Source: JANMAT01 sp031359995
GTDB taxonomy: Bacteria; Actinomycetota; Acidimicrobiia; Acidimicrobiales; Ilumatobacteraceae
Direction of reading: 5' to 3'
Assembly: GCA_031359995.1 (NCBI GenBank)
Contig: JANMAT010000013.1
Span: 1 to 51,010, forward strand
Length of the DNA stretch: 51,010 nucleotides
The position numbers were made by a program, and so were the translations under genes. Under the pieces are notes generated by a model. That model had not been told where the DNA came from. It worked only from the letters and a program-made list of their open reading frames with translations, and searched no databases. This document shows positions 30,592 to 38,767 of the stretch, one piece after another. Positions within the stretch are counted from its first letter, which is position 1. Each line of letters starts with the position of its first letter.

Positions 30592-31902
30592 TCAGTGGGC
30601 GGCAGCGGCGGCCGGCTGGCGGGGCAGGCCCACGTTGTCGGTCACGTACTTCGGGCGGAACGCCACCACGAACACGACCCCGGCGGCGGCGATGCAGATG
30701 CACGACACCACCAGCGGCGTGTTGGCCGTGACCGAGCCGGTGATGTAGCCGACCAGGATGCTCGCCGGCACCTGGGCCAGGTTCATCACGCTGCTCGACA
30801 TGCCCATGGCCTCGCCCTGGCGGCCCGGCAGCGCCGAGCGTGAGATCAGGCTCGACTGGTTCGCCATCGACAGTCCGTTGAAGAACGTGAACACCGGGAT
30901 GATGGCGTACAGCTGCCACGTGTGGTTGGCCAGGAAGTAGCCCGACATGGCGAAGGCCAGGCCGAACAGGGCGAAGCGCAGCACCTTGTAGTCGGGCAGG
31001 CGCTTGGCCACGCGGCCCACCACGAGCGCCTGGCTGAGGGCGATGAACAGCCCGACGAGGGCGAAGTAGTCACCCGTGCTCGACTGGGTGAAACCGAACT
31101 TGCGGGCCATGTACACGCCGAAGAACGTGGTGAAGAACGTGAAGCCGGCGTTGAACAGGAACGAGGTGGCCAGCGGCACCCGCAACCGTTCGGACGCGAA
31201 GCCGTGGGCGATGTTGCGCACCGATGTGCCGAGCTCGATCTTCTTGCTGGTGTCCTTGTGGCGGATCGTCTCCGGGAACCGCAGCAGGACGAGCGTGGTG
31301 TTCACGACGCACAGTCCGGCGGCGAACCAGAACGGCGTGGTCGCCGAGAACCAGCCCGGCGTGGTGAACAGGTGGTAGAAGCTGCGGTGCGGCGCGCTCA
31401 GGCGCCCGCCCAGGTATGGGCCGATGATGAACCCGAGCCCGAAGGCGGCGCCGATGAGCCCGAAGTTCTTGGCCCGGTTCGTGTCGTCGCTCACGTCGCC
31501 GATGGCGGCCTGGGCCACGGCGATGTTGCCGCCGGTGAGGCCGTCGATGGCCCGCCCGATGAACAGCAACGGGATCGACTTGGCGCTGATGCCCCCGGCG
31601 AAGATGGCGTAGCCGACGGCCGTGCCGGCCAGCGAGAAGGCGAGCACCGGCTTGCGCCCGAAGCGATCGGACAGCTGGCCCAGGATCGGTGCGGCCAGGA
31701 ACGTGCACAGCGGGTACACCGCCTGCAGGAACCCGAGCATGATCAGGCCCTCGCGGGCGCTCCAACCGGCAGGCGTCACCTTGAACGGCGTGTCGTTGAT
31801 GAGCAGCGGGAAGATCGGGATCAGGATGCTGAACCCGATCAGGTCGATGAAGACCGTGAAGAAGACGGGGAGCAGCGCGGGGCGGCGGGGTTCGTCGGTC
31901 AT
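30592..31902 (-). CDS. MFS transporter, Tet/DHA1-like drug efflux family
   Basis: A 436-residue, 12-helix major facilitator. Motif A is in loop 2-3 (ILGQLSDRFGRKPVLAFSL), motif B-like GRAIDGLTGGNIAVAQAAIG in helix 4, and the helix-5 antiporter motif C is represented by FGLIGAAFGLGFIIGPYLGG. The pattern matches the TCR/Tet branch of DHA1 proton antiporters, but the first loop (INDTPFKVTPAGWSAREG) is longer than usual. The substrate is unknown. The start lies about 60 nt downstream of a possible TGATTCT -10. The gene is divergent from the amidase and shares no operon with neighbours. Confidence 0.87.
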   Translation of the reverse strand: MTDEPRRPALLPVFFTVFIDLIGFSILIPIFPLLINDTPFKVTPAGWSAREGLIMLGFLQAVYPLCTFLAAPILGQLSDRFGRKPVLAFSLAGTAVGYAIFAGGISAKSIPLLFIGRAIDGLTGGNIAVAQAAIGDVSDDTNRAKNFGLIGAAFGLGFIIGPYLGGRLSAPHRSFYHLFTTPGWFSATTPFWFAAGLCVVNTTLVLLRFPETIRHKDTSKKIELGTSVRNIAHGFASERLRVPLATSFLFNAGFTFFTTFFGVYMARKFGFTQSSTGDYFALVGLFIALSQALVVGRVAKRLPDYKVLRFALFGLAFAMSGYFLANHTWQLYAIIPVFTFFNGLSMANQSSLISRSALPGRQGEAMGMSSSVMNLAQVPASILVGYITGSVTANTPLVVSCICIAAAGVVFVVAFRPKYVTDNVGLPRQPAAAAAH

Positions 31903-32049
31903 GGGAGCCGTTCGTGGAGGGTGGTGGTCGGGTCTGACCGCGCGGGAGGCAGAGAATCATCGCACGCTCGTCGGCCACGATGGACTCGAGAACCGGACAC
32001 GGGCTGACCGGTTTGCGCGATCAGGCGACGGTGACGATCTCGGCGCCGG

Positions 32050-32055
32050 TACGGT
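32050..32055 (+). promoter_or_regulatory. -10 box of a leaderless promoter (TACGGT)
   Basis: TACGGT is followed by 6 nt and ATG at 32062. The rest of the 156-bp divergent gap 31903-32058 shows no other clear signal. Confidence 0.5.
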
Positions 32056-32061
32056 CGGGTG

Positions 32062-33474
32062 ATGGTCGACCTGGATCTCGCCTACACCCCCGCCACCGAA
32101 CTGGCCCGCCGCATCGCGGCGCGCGAGCTGTCGCCGGTGGAAGTGGTGGCCAACGCCCTGGCCCGCGCCGAGCAGGTGAACCCGACCCTCAACTGCTTCT
32201 GCGCCACCTACGGCGACGAGGCGCTGACCGAGGCCCGCGCCGCCGCCGACGCGGTCGTGCGCGGCGACGCCTTGGGCCCGTTGCACGGCGTGCCGGTGGC
32301 CATCAAGGACACCACGCCGCAGCGGGGCCGGCGCACCACGCTCGGTTCCTCCACGCACGAGCACTGGGTGCCCGACCACGACGCCGCCATGGTCACCTCG
32401 CTGCAGCGCGCCGGCGCGGTGATCGTGGGCAAGACCACGTCGCCCGAGTTCGCCCACACGCTCGTGACCGACAGCCCGCTGTGGGGCACGACGCGGAACC
32501 CGTGGGCCCTCGATCGCACGCCCGGCGGTTCGTCGGGCGGCAGCGGCGCCGCGGTCGCGTCGGGCTGCGTGCCCCTGGCCGAGGGCAGCGACATGGGCGG
32601 CTCGGTGCGCATCCCCGCGTCGTGGTGCGGGCTGGTGGGTCTGAAGCCCGGCCTCGGTCGCATCCCCATGGACGTGTTGCCCGGCAACTTCGACAGCATC
32701 TCGCACCACGGCCCGCTGGCCCGCACCGTCGACGACGCACGCGTGTTCCTGCAGGCGACGCAGGGCCCGAGCGACGTCGACATCCAGACGGTGACGACGC
32801 CGCTCGACCTGAGCCAGCCGCTCGACGGTCACCTGCGCGGCATGCGCCTGGGGCTGAGCCTCGACCTCGGCTGCTGGGCGGTCGACCCCGAGATCGAAGC
32901 GGCGGTGCTCGCCGCGGTCGAGGGCCTGCGCGAGGCCGGTGCCGAGGTGGACGAGGTCGAGGTCGGCCTCACCGAGCGCGCCGAGGGCATGTGGGGCGAG
33001 TTGTGGTGCGTGTTCATGGCCGCGTACTACGGCCACCTCGTCGACGAGTTCCACGAGCGCATGGACCCCGACGTGCTCGGCCTCATCGAGCGCGGCAACG
33101 CCATGAGCGCGGTGCAGTTGAAGCGCATCGAGATCGAGCGCACCGACGTGTGGCGCCGCGTCGCCGCGGTGCTGGCCGACCACGACGCGCTGATCTGCCC
33201 CACCATGGCCAGCGCGCCCGTGCCGGCGGCCAAGCGCGACCGGGTGTGGGCCACCGCGCCGGCCGACGGTCGCTACCACGGCGACGACATGACCTCGGTC
33301 TTCAACCTGGTGGCGCCGTGCCCCGTGCTCACGGTGCCGGCCGGGCAACACGCCGACGGCCTGCCCATCGGTGTGCAGATCGTGGGCCGCCGCTGGCAGG
33401 ACGACGCGGTGCTGCGCATCGGCCGCGGCCTCGAGGTCACCCGCCCCTGGGCGGGGCGCCGCCCGCCGTTGTAG
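32062..33474 (+). CDS. Amidase-signature-family amidohydrolase
   Basis: A 470-residue amidase-signature enzyme with the Ser-cisSer-Lys triad visible: K82 in VPVAIKDTTP, S157 in TPGGSSGGSGAAVASG and the nucleophile S181 in EGSDMGGSVRIP. It hydrolyses a carboxamide; the family also contains GatA, but the absence of GatB/C neighbours and the middle region argue for a free amidase. The C-terminal VFNLVAPCPVLTVPAG and GLPIGVQIVG close the fold. The start is ATG 32062, 6 nt after the -10 box; GTG 32059 is the alternative. It is not obviously co-transcribed with the LLM gene 79 bp downstream. Confidence 0.9.
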   Translation: MVDLDLAYTPATELARRIAARELSPVEVVANALARAEQVNPTLNCFCATYGDEALTEARAAADAVVRGDALGPLHGVPVAIKDTTPQRGRRTTLGSSTHEHWVPDHDAAMVTSLQRAGAVIVGKTTSPEFAHTLVTDSPLWGTTRNPWALDRTPGGSSGGSGAAVASGCVPLAEGSDMGGSVRIPASWCGLVGLKPGLGRIPMDVLPGNFDSISHHGPLARTVDDARVFLQATQGPSDVDIQTVTTPLDLSQPLDGHLRGMRLGLSLDLGCWAVDPEIEAAVLAAVEGLREAGAEVDEVEVGLTERAEGMWGELWCVFMAAYYGHLVDEFHERMDPDVLGLIERGNAMSAVQLKRIEIERTDVWRRVAAVLADHDALICPTMASAPVPAAKRDRVWATAPADGRYHGDDMTSVFNLVAPCPVLTVPAGQHADGLPIGVQIVGRRWQDDAVLRIGRGLEVTRPWAGRRPPL

Positions 33475-33553
33475 TTCCTTGTCGGGCCCGTGAGGTTGTA
33501 TGCGACAATGAACACGCTGGCGGGGGCCGGCGCGTTCACCCAAGGGGGCCCTG

Positions 33554-34825
33554 TTGAAGTTCACGTGGTTCAACCTCATGCCGTGGCCGGACCTGCCCGA
33601 CGACTTCCGTGAGAAGCACCGGTCCGTCTGGGTCGACATCCCCAACACGCTGTTCGATCCGGTCAAGGCCAACACGGTCTACAACGAGTACATGGACCAG
33701 CTCGAGTACGCCGACTCGCTGGGCTTCGACGGCATCGGCTGCAACGAGCACCACCAGAACGGCTACGGCATCATGCCCAGCCCGAACATCATCGCCGCCG
33801 GTCTGGCCCGCCGCACGAGCAAGGCCGCACTGTGCGTCATCGGCAACTCGATCGCGCTGTACAACCCGCCGATCCGCGTGGCCGAGGAGTTCGCCATGCT
33901 CGACTGCATCTCGGGCGGTCGTCTCGTGGCCGGCTTCCCCGTGGGCACGCCGATGGACACGAACTTCTGCTACGGCCAGATCCCCGCGCTCACGCGTGAC
34001 AAGTACTACGAGGCCCACGACCTGATCATGAAGGCGTGGTCGGCCGAGGAGCCCTTCGCGTTCGACGGCAAGTACAACCAGCTGCGCTACGTGAACTGCT
34101 GGCCCAAGCCGGTGCAGAAGCCGCACCCGCCCATCTACATCCCGGGTGGCGGCTCCATCGAGACGTGGGACTTCTGCCTCGACAACGACTACAACTACTC
34201 GTACCTGTCCTTCAGTGGCTACAAGAGCGGCAAGAAGCTCATGGACGGCTACTGGGAGCGTGTCGCCGAGCGGGGCAAGGACCTGAGCCCGTACCGGGCC
34301 GCCTTCGCCCAGATCATCTGCGTGGCCGACACCGACGCCGAGGCCGAGAAGCTCTACGCCGAGCACGTGCTGTACTTCTTCAACCGGTGCCTGCACGTGT
34401 ACCCGGGCTTCGCCGACCCGCCCGGATACCGCACGGTGAACACCATCAAGGCCGGGGTGCTCGACCAGTTCCGCGCCGAGGCGCGTGAGAAGTACGCCAA
34501 CGCCACGTGGAAGACGCTGGTGGACGACGGCTTCGTCATCGCCGGCAGCCCGGCGACGGTGCGCGACCGCATGAAGGAGATGATCCAGACGCTGCGCGTC
34601 GGCCACATCTTCTGCCTCATCCACAACGGCAACATGCCCGACTGGAAGACGCGCTACTCCACCAAGCTCTTCGCCGAGCAGGTCATGCCCCACCTGCGCG
34701 ACATGTGGCCCGAGTGGGAGCACGACGACCGCTGGTGGATCAAGCCGCTGTCCGAGCGCGTGAGGCCCGAGGAGACGATGGCCGTGGCCACGCGTGACGC
34801 CCAGATCCCCGAGGGGGCGCGGTGA
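33554..34825 (+). CDS. LLM-class (luciferase-like) flavin-dependent monooxygenase
   Basis: A 423-residue bacterial-luciferase-like protein. The TIM-barrel entry is MKFTWFNLMPWPDLP, with the flavin-side strand GFDGIGCNEHHQNGYGIMPSP typical of alkanal monooxygenase-like members. SGGRLVAGFPVGTPMD and VCWPKPVQKPHPPIYIPGGG-type segments (NCWPKPVQKPHPP) follow. Such enzymes use FMNH2 or F420H2 and O2 to oxygenate a substrate. The start is TTG 33554, 5 nt after AGGGGG (33543-33548). The alpha/beta hydrolase downstream overlaps by 4 bp, a pairing expected for oxygenation followed by ester or ring cleavage. The substrate is unknown. Confidence 0.88.
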   Translation: MKFTWFNLMPWPDLPDDFREKHRSVWVDIPNTLFDPVKANTVYNEYMDQLEYADSLGFDGIGCNEHHQNGYGIMPSPNIIAAGLARRTSKAALCVIGNSIALYNPPIRVAEEFAMLDCISGGRLVAGFPVGTPMDTNFCYGQIPALTRDKYYEAHDLIMKAWSAEEPFAFDGKYNQLRYVNCWPKPVQKPHPPIYIPGGGSIETWDFCLDNDYNYSYLSFSGYKSGKKLMDGYWERVAERGKDLSPYRAAFAQIICVADTDAEAEKLYAEHVLYFFNRCLHVYPGFADPPGYRTVNTIKAGVLDQFRAEAREKYANATWKTLVDDGFVIAGSPATVRDRMKEMIQTLRVGHIFCLIHNGNMPDWKTRYSTKLFAEQVMPHLRDMWPEWEHDDRWWIKPLSERVRPEETMAVATRDAQIPEGAR

Positions 34826-35646
34826 GCACCACCACCGGTCTGTCGTCCACCACGGTCACCACCAAGCGGGGCATCACCTGCCAGGTGCTCACCGGCGGCC
34901 CCGCCGACGGTGCGCCCCTCGTCGCCTTCCACGGCGCCGGCGGCCATCTGGCCGACGAACCGATGTTGCAGCGGTTGGCCGAGCGCTACGCCGTCTACTC
35001 GCCGGTGTGGCCGGGCTACGGCGTGGAAGAGGGCGAGGAGCTCATCGAGGACATGCTCGACTTCGCGCTGCACGGTGCCGACGTGATCGACGCCCTCGGC
35101 CTGGGCCCGGCCCACGGCAAGGCCCGGCCCCACCTGCTCGGCCACTCCATGGGCGGCATGATCGCCGCCGAGATGGTGGCCATCGCGCCCATGGCCTACG
35201 ACAAGCTCGCGCTCGTCGCGCCGGCCGGGCTGTGGCTCGACGACTACCCGATCGTCGACATCTTCGCGCTCTTGCCGTTCGAGTTCCCGCAGTACCTCTT
35301 CCACGACCCCGAGGTGGGTGCGGCGATGATGACGGGGGGCCTCGACTTCGACGACATCGAGGTCATCAAGACGTTCCTCATCGGCAACAGCCGTCGCCTC
35401 GGCACCGCCGGCAAGGTGCTGTTCCCGGTGCCCAACCGTCGGCTCAGCAAGCGCATGTACCGCATCGGCAACCCGGCGCTGGTGGTGTGGGGCGAGAGCG
35501 ACCGGCTCATCACCCCGGTGTACGCCCGGGCGTGGGGCGACCAGCTGCCCAACGCCATGGTCACCTACATCGAGGAGGCCGGTCACATGGCGCCCTACGA
35601 GCAGCCCGACGCCGTGGCCGCGGCGATCAGCGGCTTCCTGGGCTGA
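34822..35646 (+). CDS. Alpha/beta hydrolase coupled to the LLM monooxygenase
   Basis: 274 residues starting at GTG 34822 inside the LLM stop (GTGA). The oxyanion loop is LVAFHGAGGHLADEP, the nucleophile S109 is in HLLGHSMGGMIAAEM, the acid is probably Asp in VVWGESDRLITPVYA and the base His in IEEAGHMAPYEQPDA. This is the canonical order of the fold, with a cap domain between strand 6 and helix D. Translational coupling with the monooxygenase implies a two-step degradative reaction. It has no signal peptide. A hairpin terminator follows its stop. Confidence 0.9.
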   Translation: MSTTTGLSSTTVTTKRGITCQVLTGGPADGAPLVAFHGAGGHLADEPMLQRLAERYAVYSPVWPGYGVEEGEELIEDMLDFALHGADVIDALGLGPAHGKARPHLLGHSMGGMIAAEMVAIAPMAYDKLALVAPAGLWLDDYPIVDIFALLPFEFPQYLFHDPEVGAAMMTGGLDFDDIEVIKTFLIGNSRRLGTAGKVLFPVPNRRLSKRMYRIGNPALVVWGESDRLITPVYARAWGDQLPNAMVTYIEEAGHMAPYEQPDAVAAAISGFLG

Positions 35647-35657
35647 CCCGTCTCGCA

Positions 35658-35691
35658 CCGGTGGTCCCCGTCGCTCGACAGGGACCACCGG
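35658..35691. terminator. Bidirectional terminator hairpin
   Basis: CCGGTGGTCCC (35658-35668) pairs exactly with GGGACCACCGG (35681-35691) across a 12-nt loop, in the 57-bp gap between the hydrolase stop and the convergent secreted-protein stop. Confidence 0.7.
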
Positions 35692-35703
35692 CACGGCGCG
35701 GGG

Positions 35704-36741
35704 TCAGTCGACGATGCTCACGAGCGGGCAGTTGACGATGGCACCGATGGCGCCCCACGGGACACCTCCGGGACCGGTGATGTCACCGTGGTTCGCCCGG
35801 TTGGCCACGTCTCCGAAGTCGACCTGACGGGTGTTGGTGGCGGCGGCCACCGCGGCGGGCGACCACATCGACAGGTGCACGTCCCACAGCGGGCTGTACT
35901 TGCCCTGGCCGGGGCGGGACTGCACGACGTTGAGCGGGTCGCCTTCGCCGAGCAGGGCCGAGTTGAGGCCCTGCCGGTTCGGGTTGGCGACGCCGGTCTG
36001 ACCGTTGGCGAACGGTGCGATGCCGGAGCGGGCCGACGAGCCGCCGCCGTCGCCCAACCCGGGGGCCGCGTTCAAGTTCGGTGCGAACGTGACACCTTCG
36101 AGGGCGGCGATGTCCGGTGCCGACGAGTCGAACGACACGTAGTACACCTCGTGGCCGTTGTAGAAGCCCTCGGTCTCCCGGAAGGTGGCCCGGCCACCGC
36201 TGATCGGCGCCGCGAGCTTGTCGTGGGCGCCCGATGCGTTGGCCACGTGCGGCGCGTTGATCACGGTGCCGTCGCTGAGCTGCACGAGCGGGCTGTAGTG
36301 GGCCTGGCCGATGGCTCCCGGCGATGCGGCGAGGGGCGGGAAGCCGCCCGGCCCCGGGGTGACGACGCGGGTCGGCGTGAAGTCGACGGTGTCCTGCACG
36401 TGGAGCGTCCCGCCCCTGTCGTACCAGCCGTGCTGCACGGCCGCCGTGTTCCGTGCGTTCTCCAGCTTGCTGGCGCGGTTGACGTTGCGGCGCTTGGCGT
36501 CCTTGCCGTCCGACGACTCGGTCACGATGTAGCTGAAGTGCTCACCATCGGCGTCCACGCCCGCCTGGACGGCGAACGTGGCGGTGTCGGCCGTGGTGTC
36601 CTCCTGGGCGGCGCCCAGCAGCCTCGTGCGCTGACCGGCGTCGGTGCTGCGCGCGCTCGCCGGAAGGACCCCGACGGCCAGTACGGTCGTCAGGCCCAGC
36701 GCGGCGGCCGCCGCCGTACGCGTCATCTTGCTTGCTCGCAT
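35704..36741 (-). CDS. Secreted protein of unknown function, 345 aa
   Basis: ATG 36741 follows AGGAG by about 8 nt and gives a normal Sec signal peptide (MRASKMTRTAAAAALGLTTV ... LPASARS), so I prefer it to the upstream in-frame start at 36780. The mature part has no helix and seems beta-rich with several HYSPLVQLSDGTVINAP and KYSPLWDVHLSMW segments, where Y-S-P-L appears twice, suggesting an internal duplication. The C-terminal half is Gly/Asn-rich (GLGDGGGSSARSGIAPFANG). I recognise no family name with certainty. It is likely released or loosely surface-bound. Confidence 0.68.
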   Translation of the reverse strand: MRASKMTRTAAAAALGLTTVLAVGVLPASARSTDAGQRTRLLGAAQEDTTADTATFAVQAGVDADGEHFSYIVTESSDGKDAKRRNVNRASKLENARNTAAVQHGWYDRGGTLHVQDTVDFTPTRVVTPGPGGFPPLAASPGAIGQAHYSPLVQLSDGTVINAPHVANASGAHDKLAAPISGGRATFRETEGFYNGHEVYYVSFDSSAPDIAALEGVTFAPNLNAAPGLGDGGGSSARSGIAPFANGQTGVANPNRQGLNSALLGEGDPLNVVQSRPGQGKYSPLWDVHLSMWSPAAVAAATNTRQVDFGDVANRANHGDITGPGGVPWGAIGAIVNCPLVSIVD

Positions 36742-36852
36742 GCAGTGTCTCCTCGTCCTTGGTGTGACCGTCGTGGCCACGGGGACGACGCTGCGCGCCA
36801 GATCTGACCGGGCAGGGACGAATCGGAGAACGTTTGCGAAACACCCGAACGG

Positions 36853-37506
36853 TCAGCTCGTGGCCCGGTCGCCGGCCCGCGCCCGCGCCGTGAGCAGCGA
36901 CGACTGCGACACCACCAGCACCACGCCGGCCAGCGCCGCGCCGATGAGGCCCACCGCGATGCGGGCCAGGTTGCCCACGGGGTCGATGGCCCGCCGGCTC
37001 GAGGCCAGGTTCGTCTGCGCTTCGGCCAGGCGGGCCGGCAACGCCTTGAGCGTGTCGGCCGACTCCTGCAGCTGGGGGAGCGCGGCGCGCACTTCGGCCT
37101 CGCTCTTCAGGAGCGCGGTCTGCACGTCTTTCAGCGTCTGCTGCGTGGCGGTGAGGTCGGCGGCGATCGGCTTCACCTTGTTGGCCACGGTGGCCAGGAT
37201 CTCGATGAGCTGGTTCACGCTGCCGGCCAACGAGCTGGTGGCGTCGAGCGCCTTGGCCGAGTCGCCCAGGCCGTTGCTCACGCTGCCGGCCAGGCCGCTG
37301 ATGCGCTCGGCCACACCGGCGGTGGAGCCGGCCAGTTCGCTCGCCTGCGACAGGGTGTCTTCGGCCTGCACGAGACCGTCCTGCGACGCGGTGATGCCCT
37401 TGGCCAGGGCCAGCTCGATGACGATGGTGGCCGCGACGATCAGGACGAGCGTGAGCGCGGAGAGCACCCGCACGCGTCGAGCGTGCTGACGGAGGGTTCG
37501 GGCCAT
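36853..37506 (-). CDS. Two-helix membrane protein with long periplasmic coiled coil
   Basis: A 217-residue protein: a basic N-terminus, a first helix (VLSALTLVLIVAATIVIELAL), about 140 residues of Ala/Ser/Thr/Leu heptads outside the membrane (QAEDTLSQASELAGSTAGVA; LTATQQTLKDVQTALLKSEA), a second helix (ARIAVGLIGAALAGVVLVV), and a short basic tail. The topology resembles methyl-accepting-like or MCE-accessory coiled-coil proteins, but no signalling domain is attached. The stop is at 36853, about 110 bp from the secreted-protein start. Function is unknown. Confidence 0.65.
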   Translation of the reverse strand: MARTLRQHARRVRVLSALTLVLIVAATIVIELALAKGITASQDGLVQAEDTLSQASELAGSTAGVAERISGLAGSVSNGLGDSAKALDATSSLAGSVNQLIEILATVANKVKPIAADLTATQQTLKDVQTALLKSEAEVRAALPQLQESADTLKALPARLAEAQTNLASSRRAIDPVGNLARIAVGLIGAALAGVVLVVSQSSLLTARARAGDRATS

Positions 37507-37543
37507 CCGGGGGACGTTAGGCGTGCCGCGCGCTGCCGTGGGG

Positions 37544-37936
37544 TCAGCCGCGGAACAGCTGGCGCTTCGGGCGGAGCTTCAGGATGACCCGTTCGGTCGT
37601 GATGGGGTTGGCGTACGGCTCGCCCGTGTACTTGAGCGCCAGCTTGTCGATGTGGGCGCGAGCGTCGTCGCCGCCGATCATCTCGACGATGCTGCCGCGC
37701 ACCTCGCCCCAGCGGTACCACGAGTCGTGGGCCACGAGGGTGACCGTGCAGCGCGTGTCGCGGCGGTAGTTCCGCTCGCGCTGGCGGTCGATCTCGGTGT
37801 TGATGAGCAGGTGCTCGCCGGCGTCGTCGCAGTCGATCCAGAGCGGATGCGCCTGCACATCACCGCTGGGCATGATCGACGTGACGATGCAGAAGTTCGG
37901 GCCTTGAGCGAGCTCCCGGATCCCTGGTTCCAACAT
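37544..37936 (-). CDS. PPOX-fold (pyridoxamine-phosphate-oxidase-like) F420/FMN-binding protein
   Basis: A 130-residue split-barrel protein. PNFCIVTSIMPSGDVQAHPLWI and EHLLINTEIDRQRERNYRRD followed by VTLVAHDSWYRWGEVRGSI are the core strands of actinobacterial PPOX-class F420-dependent proteins; the Arg/Lys-rich central segment would bind the cofactor phosphate. The C-terminal YTGEPYANPITTERVILKLR is standard for the class. It probably reduces or binds a small molecule using F420 or a flavin. ATG 37936 has no strong Shine-Dalgarno. It is divergent from the uridine kinase gene. Confidence 0.85.
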   Translation of the reverse strand: MLEPGIRELAQGPNFCIVTSIMPSGDVQAHPLWIDCDDAGEHLLINTEIDRQRERNYRRDTRCTVTLVAHDSWYRWGEVRGSIVEMIGGDDARAHIDKLALKYTGEPYANPITTERVILKLRPKRQLFRG

Positions 37937-38070
37937 GGTGTGTCGCGTCCCTTCGTGCTCCCCGCCGGGATCAGCCTATGGGCGGGGGTCGCACATGCGA
38001 GGGCAACGCCGTGTATTCCCTGCTCAGCGCGGCCCTCCCGGCGACGATCGCCCCGGCCGCCCCACCCGCC

Positions 38071-38076
38071 TAGATT
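38071..38076 (+). promoter_or_regulatory. -10 box of a leaderless promoter (TAGATT)
   Basis: TAGATT is followed by 7 nt and GTG at 38084. Confidence 0.5.
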
Positions 38077-38083
38077 GCCAGCC

Positions 38084-38725
38084 GTGCCCGCTGCTCACGA
38101 TCTGGCAACGGAGCCTTACGTCATCGGTGTGGCCGGCGGCACGGGGTCGGGCAAGACCACGGTGGCCGAGCGCCTGGTGGAGACGATGGGGGCCGAGCAC
38201 GTGGCACTGCTGCGGCTCGACTCCTACTACGCCGACCATCCCGAACTGTCGCTCGAGGCTCGCGCCGCGGTGAACTACGACCACCCCGACGCGTTCGATT
38301 GGCCGTTGCTGCTCGACCACGTGCGGGCCCTGCGCTCCGGCGCGCCGGCCCCGGTGCCCACCTACGACTTCACCGCCCACCGGCGCCGGGCCGAGACCGA
38401 GCCGTGCCCGTCGGCGCGCGTGCTCGTGCTGGAAGGCATCCTGGTGCTGTACCCGCCCGAGCTGCGCGACCTCATGCGGCTCAAGGTGTTCGTCGACACC
38501 GACGCCGACGTGCGGTTCATCCGCCGCCTCCAGCGTGACGTGGCCCAGCGCGGCCGCACGCCCGAGAGCGTGATGGCGCAGTACCTCGACACCGTGCGCC
38601 CCATGCACCTGCAGTTCTGCGAGCCCACGAAGCGCTACGCCGACGTGATCATGCCCCACGGCGGGCACAACGACCCGGCCTTCGAGATGCTCCAGGCCCG
38701 TGTGCACCGGTTGCTGCACGGCTGA
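38084..38725 (+). CDS. udk: Uridine/cytidine kinase
   Basis: A 213-residue P-loop kinase phosphorylating uridine or cytidine to the monophosphate. Walker A is VAGGTGSGKTTVAERL (residues ~15-30), then LLRLDSYYADHPELS for nucleoside binding, NYDHPDAFDWPLLLDHV, and VLVLEGILVLYPPELRDLM with the LEG-I motif of the Udk/PRK family. DADVRFIRRLQRDVAQRGR is the lid. I set the start at GTG 38084 because the P-loop should lie near the N-terminus and a TAGATT box sits 7 nt before it; the longer open frame upstream is not coding. Salvage fits the pyrimidine theme but it is not adjacent to the catabolic genes. Confidence 0.93.
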   Translation: MPAAHDLATEPYVIGVAGGTGSGKTTVAERLVETMGAEHVALLRLDSYYADHPELSLEARAAVNYDHPDAFDWPLLLDHVRALRSGAPAPVPTYDFTAHRRRAETEPCPSARVLVLEGILVLYPPELRDLMRLKVFVDTDADVRFIRRLQRDVAQRGRTPESVMAQYLDTVRPMHLQFCEPTKRYADVIMPHGGHNDPAFEMLQARVHRLLHG

Positions 38726-38767
38726 TCGGTAAGGTCACACGGGGCGGTCGAACCGCGGGAGGGTTTC

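Noticed and set aside
33496..33508. TTGT-N5-ACAA upstream of the LLM monooxygenase as a further member of the operator family
   Set aside because: The arms are shorter and the spacing is 5 rather than 6, and no -35/-10 lies at the 30-bp distance seen in the other sites.
37523..38083. Long N-terminal extension of uridine kinase
   Set aside because: It runs antisense over the PPOX-fold gene, and the P-loop belongs close to the start; the TAGATT box fits GTG 38084.
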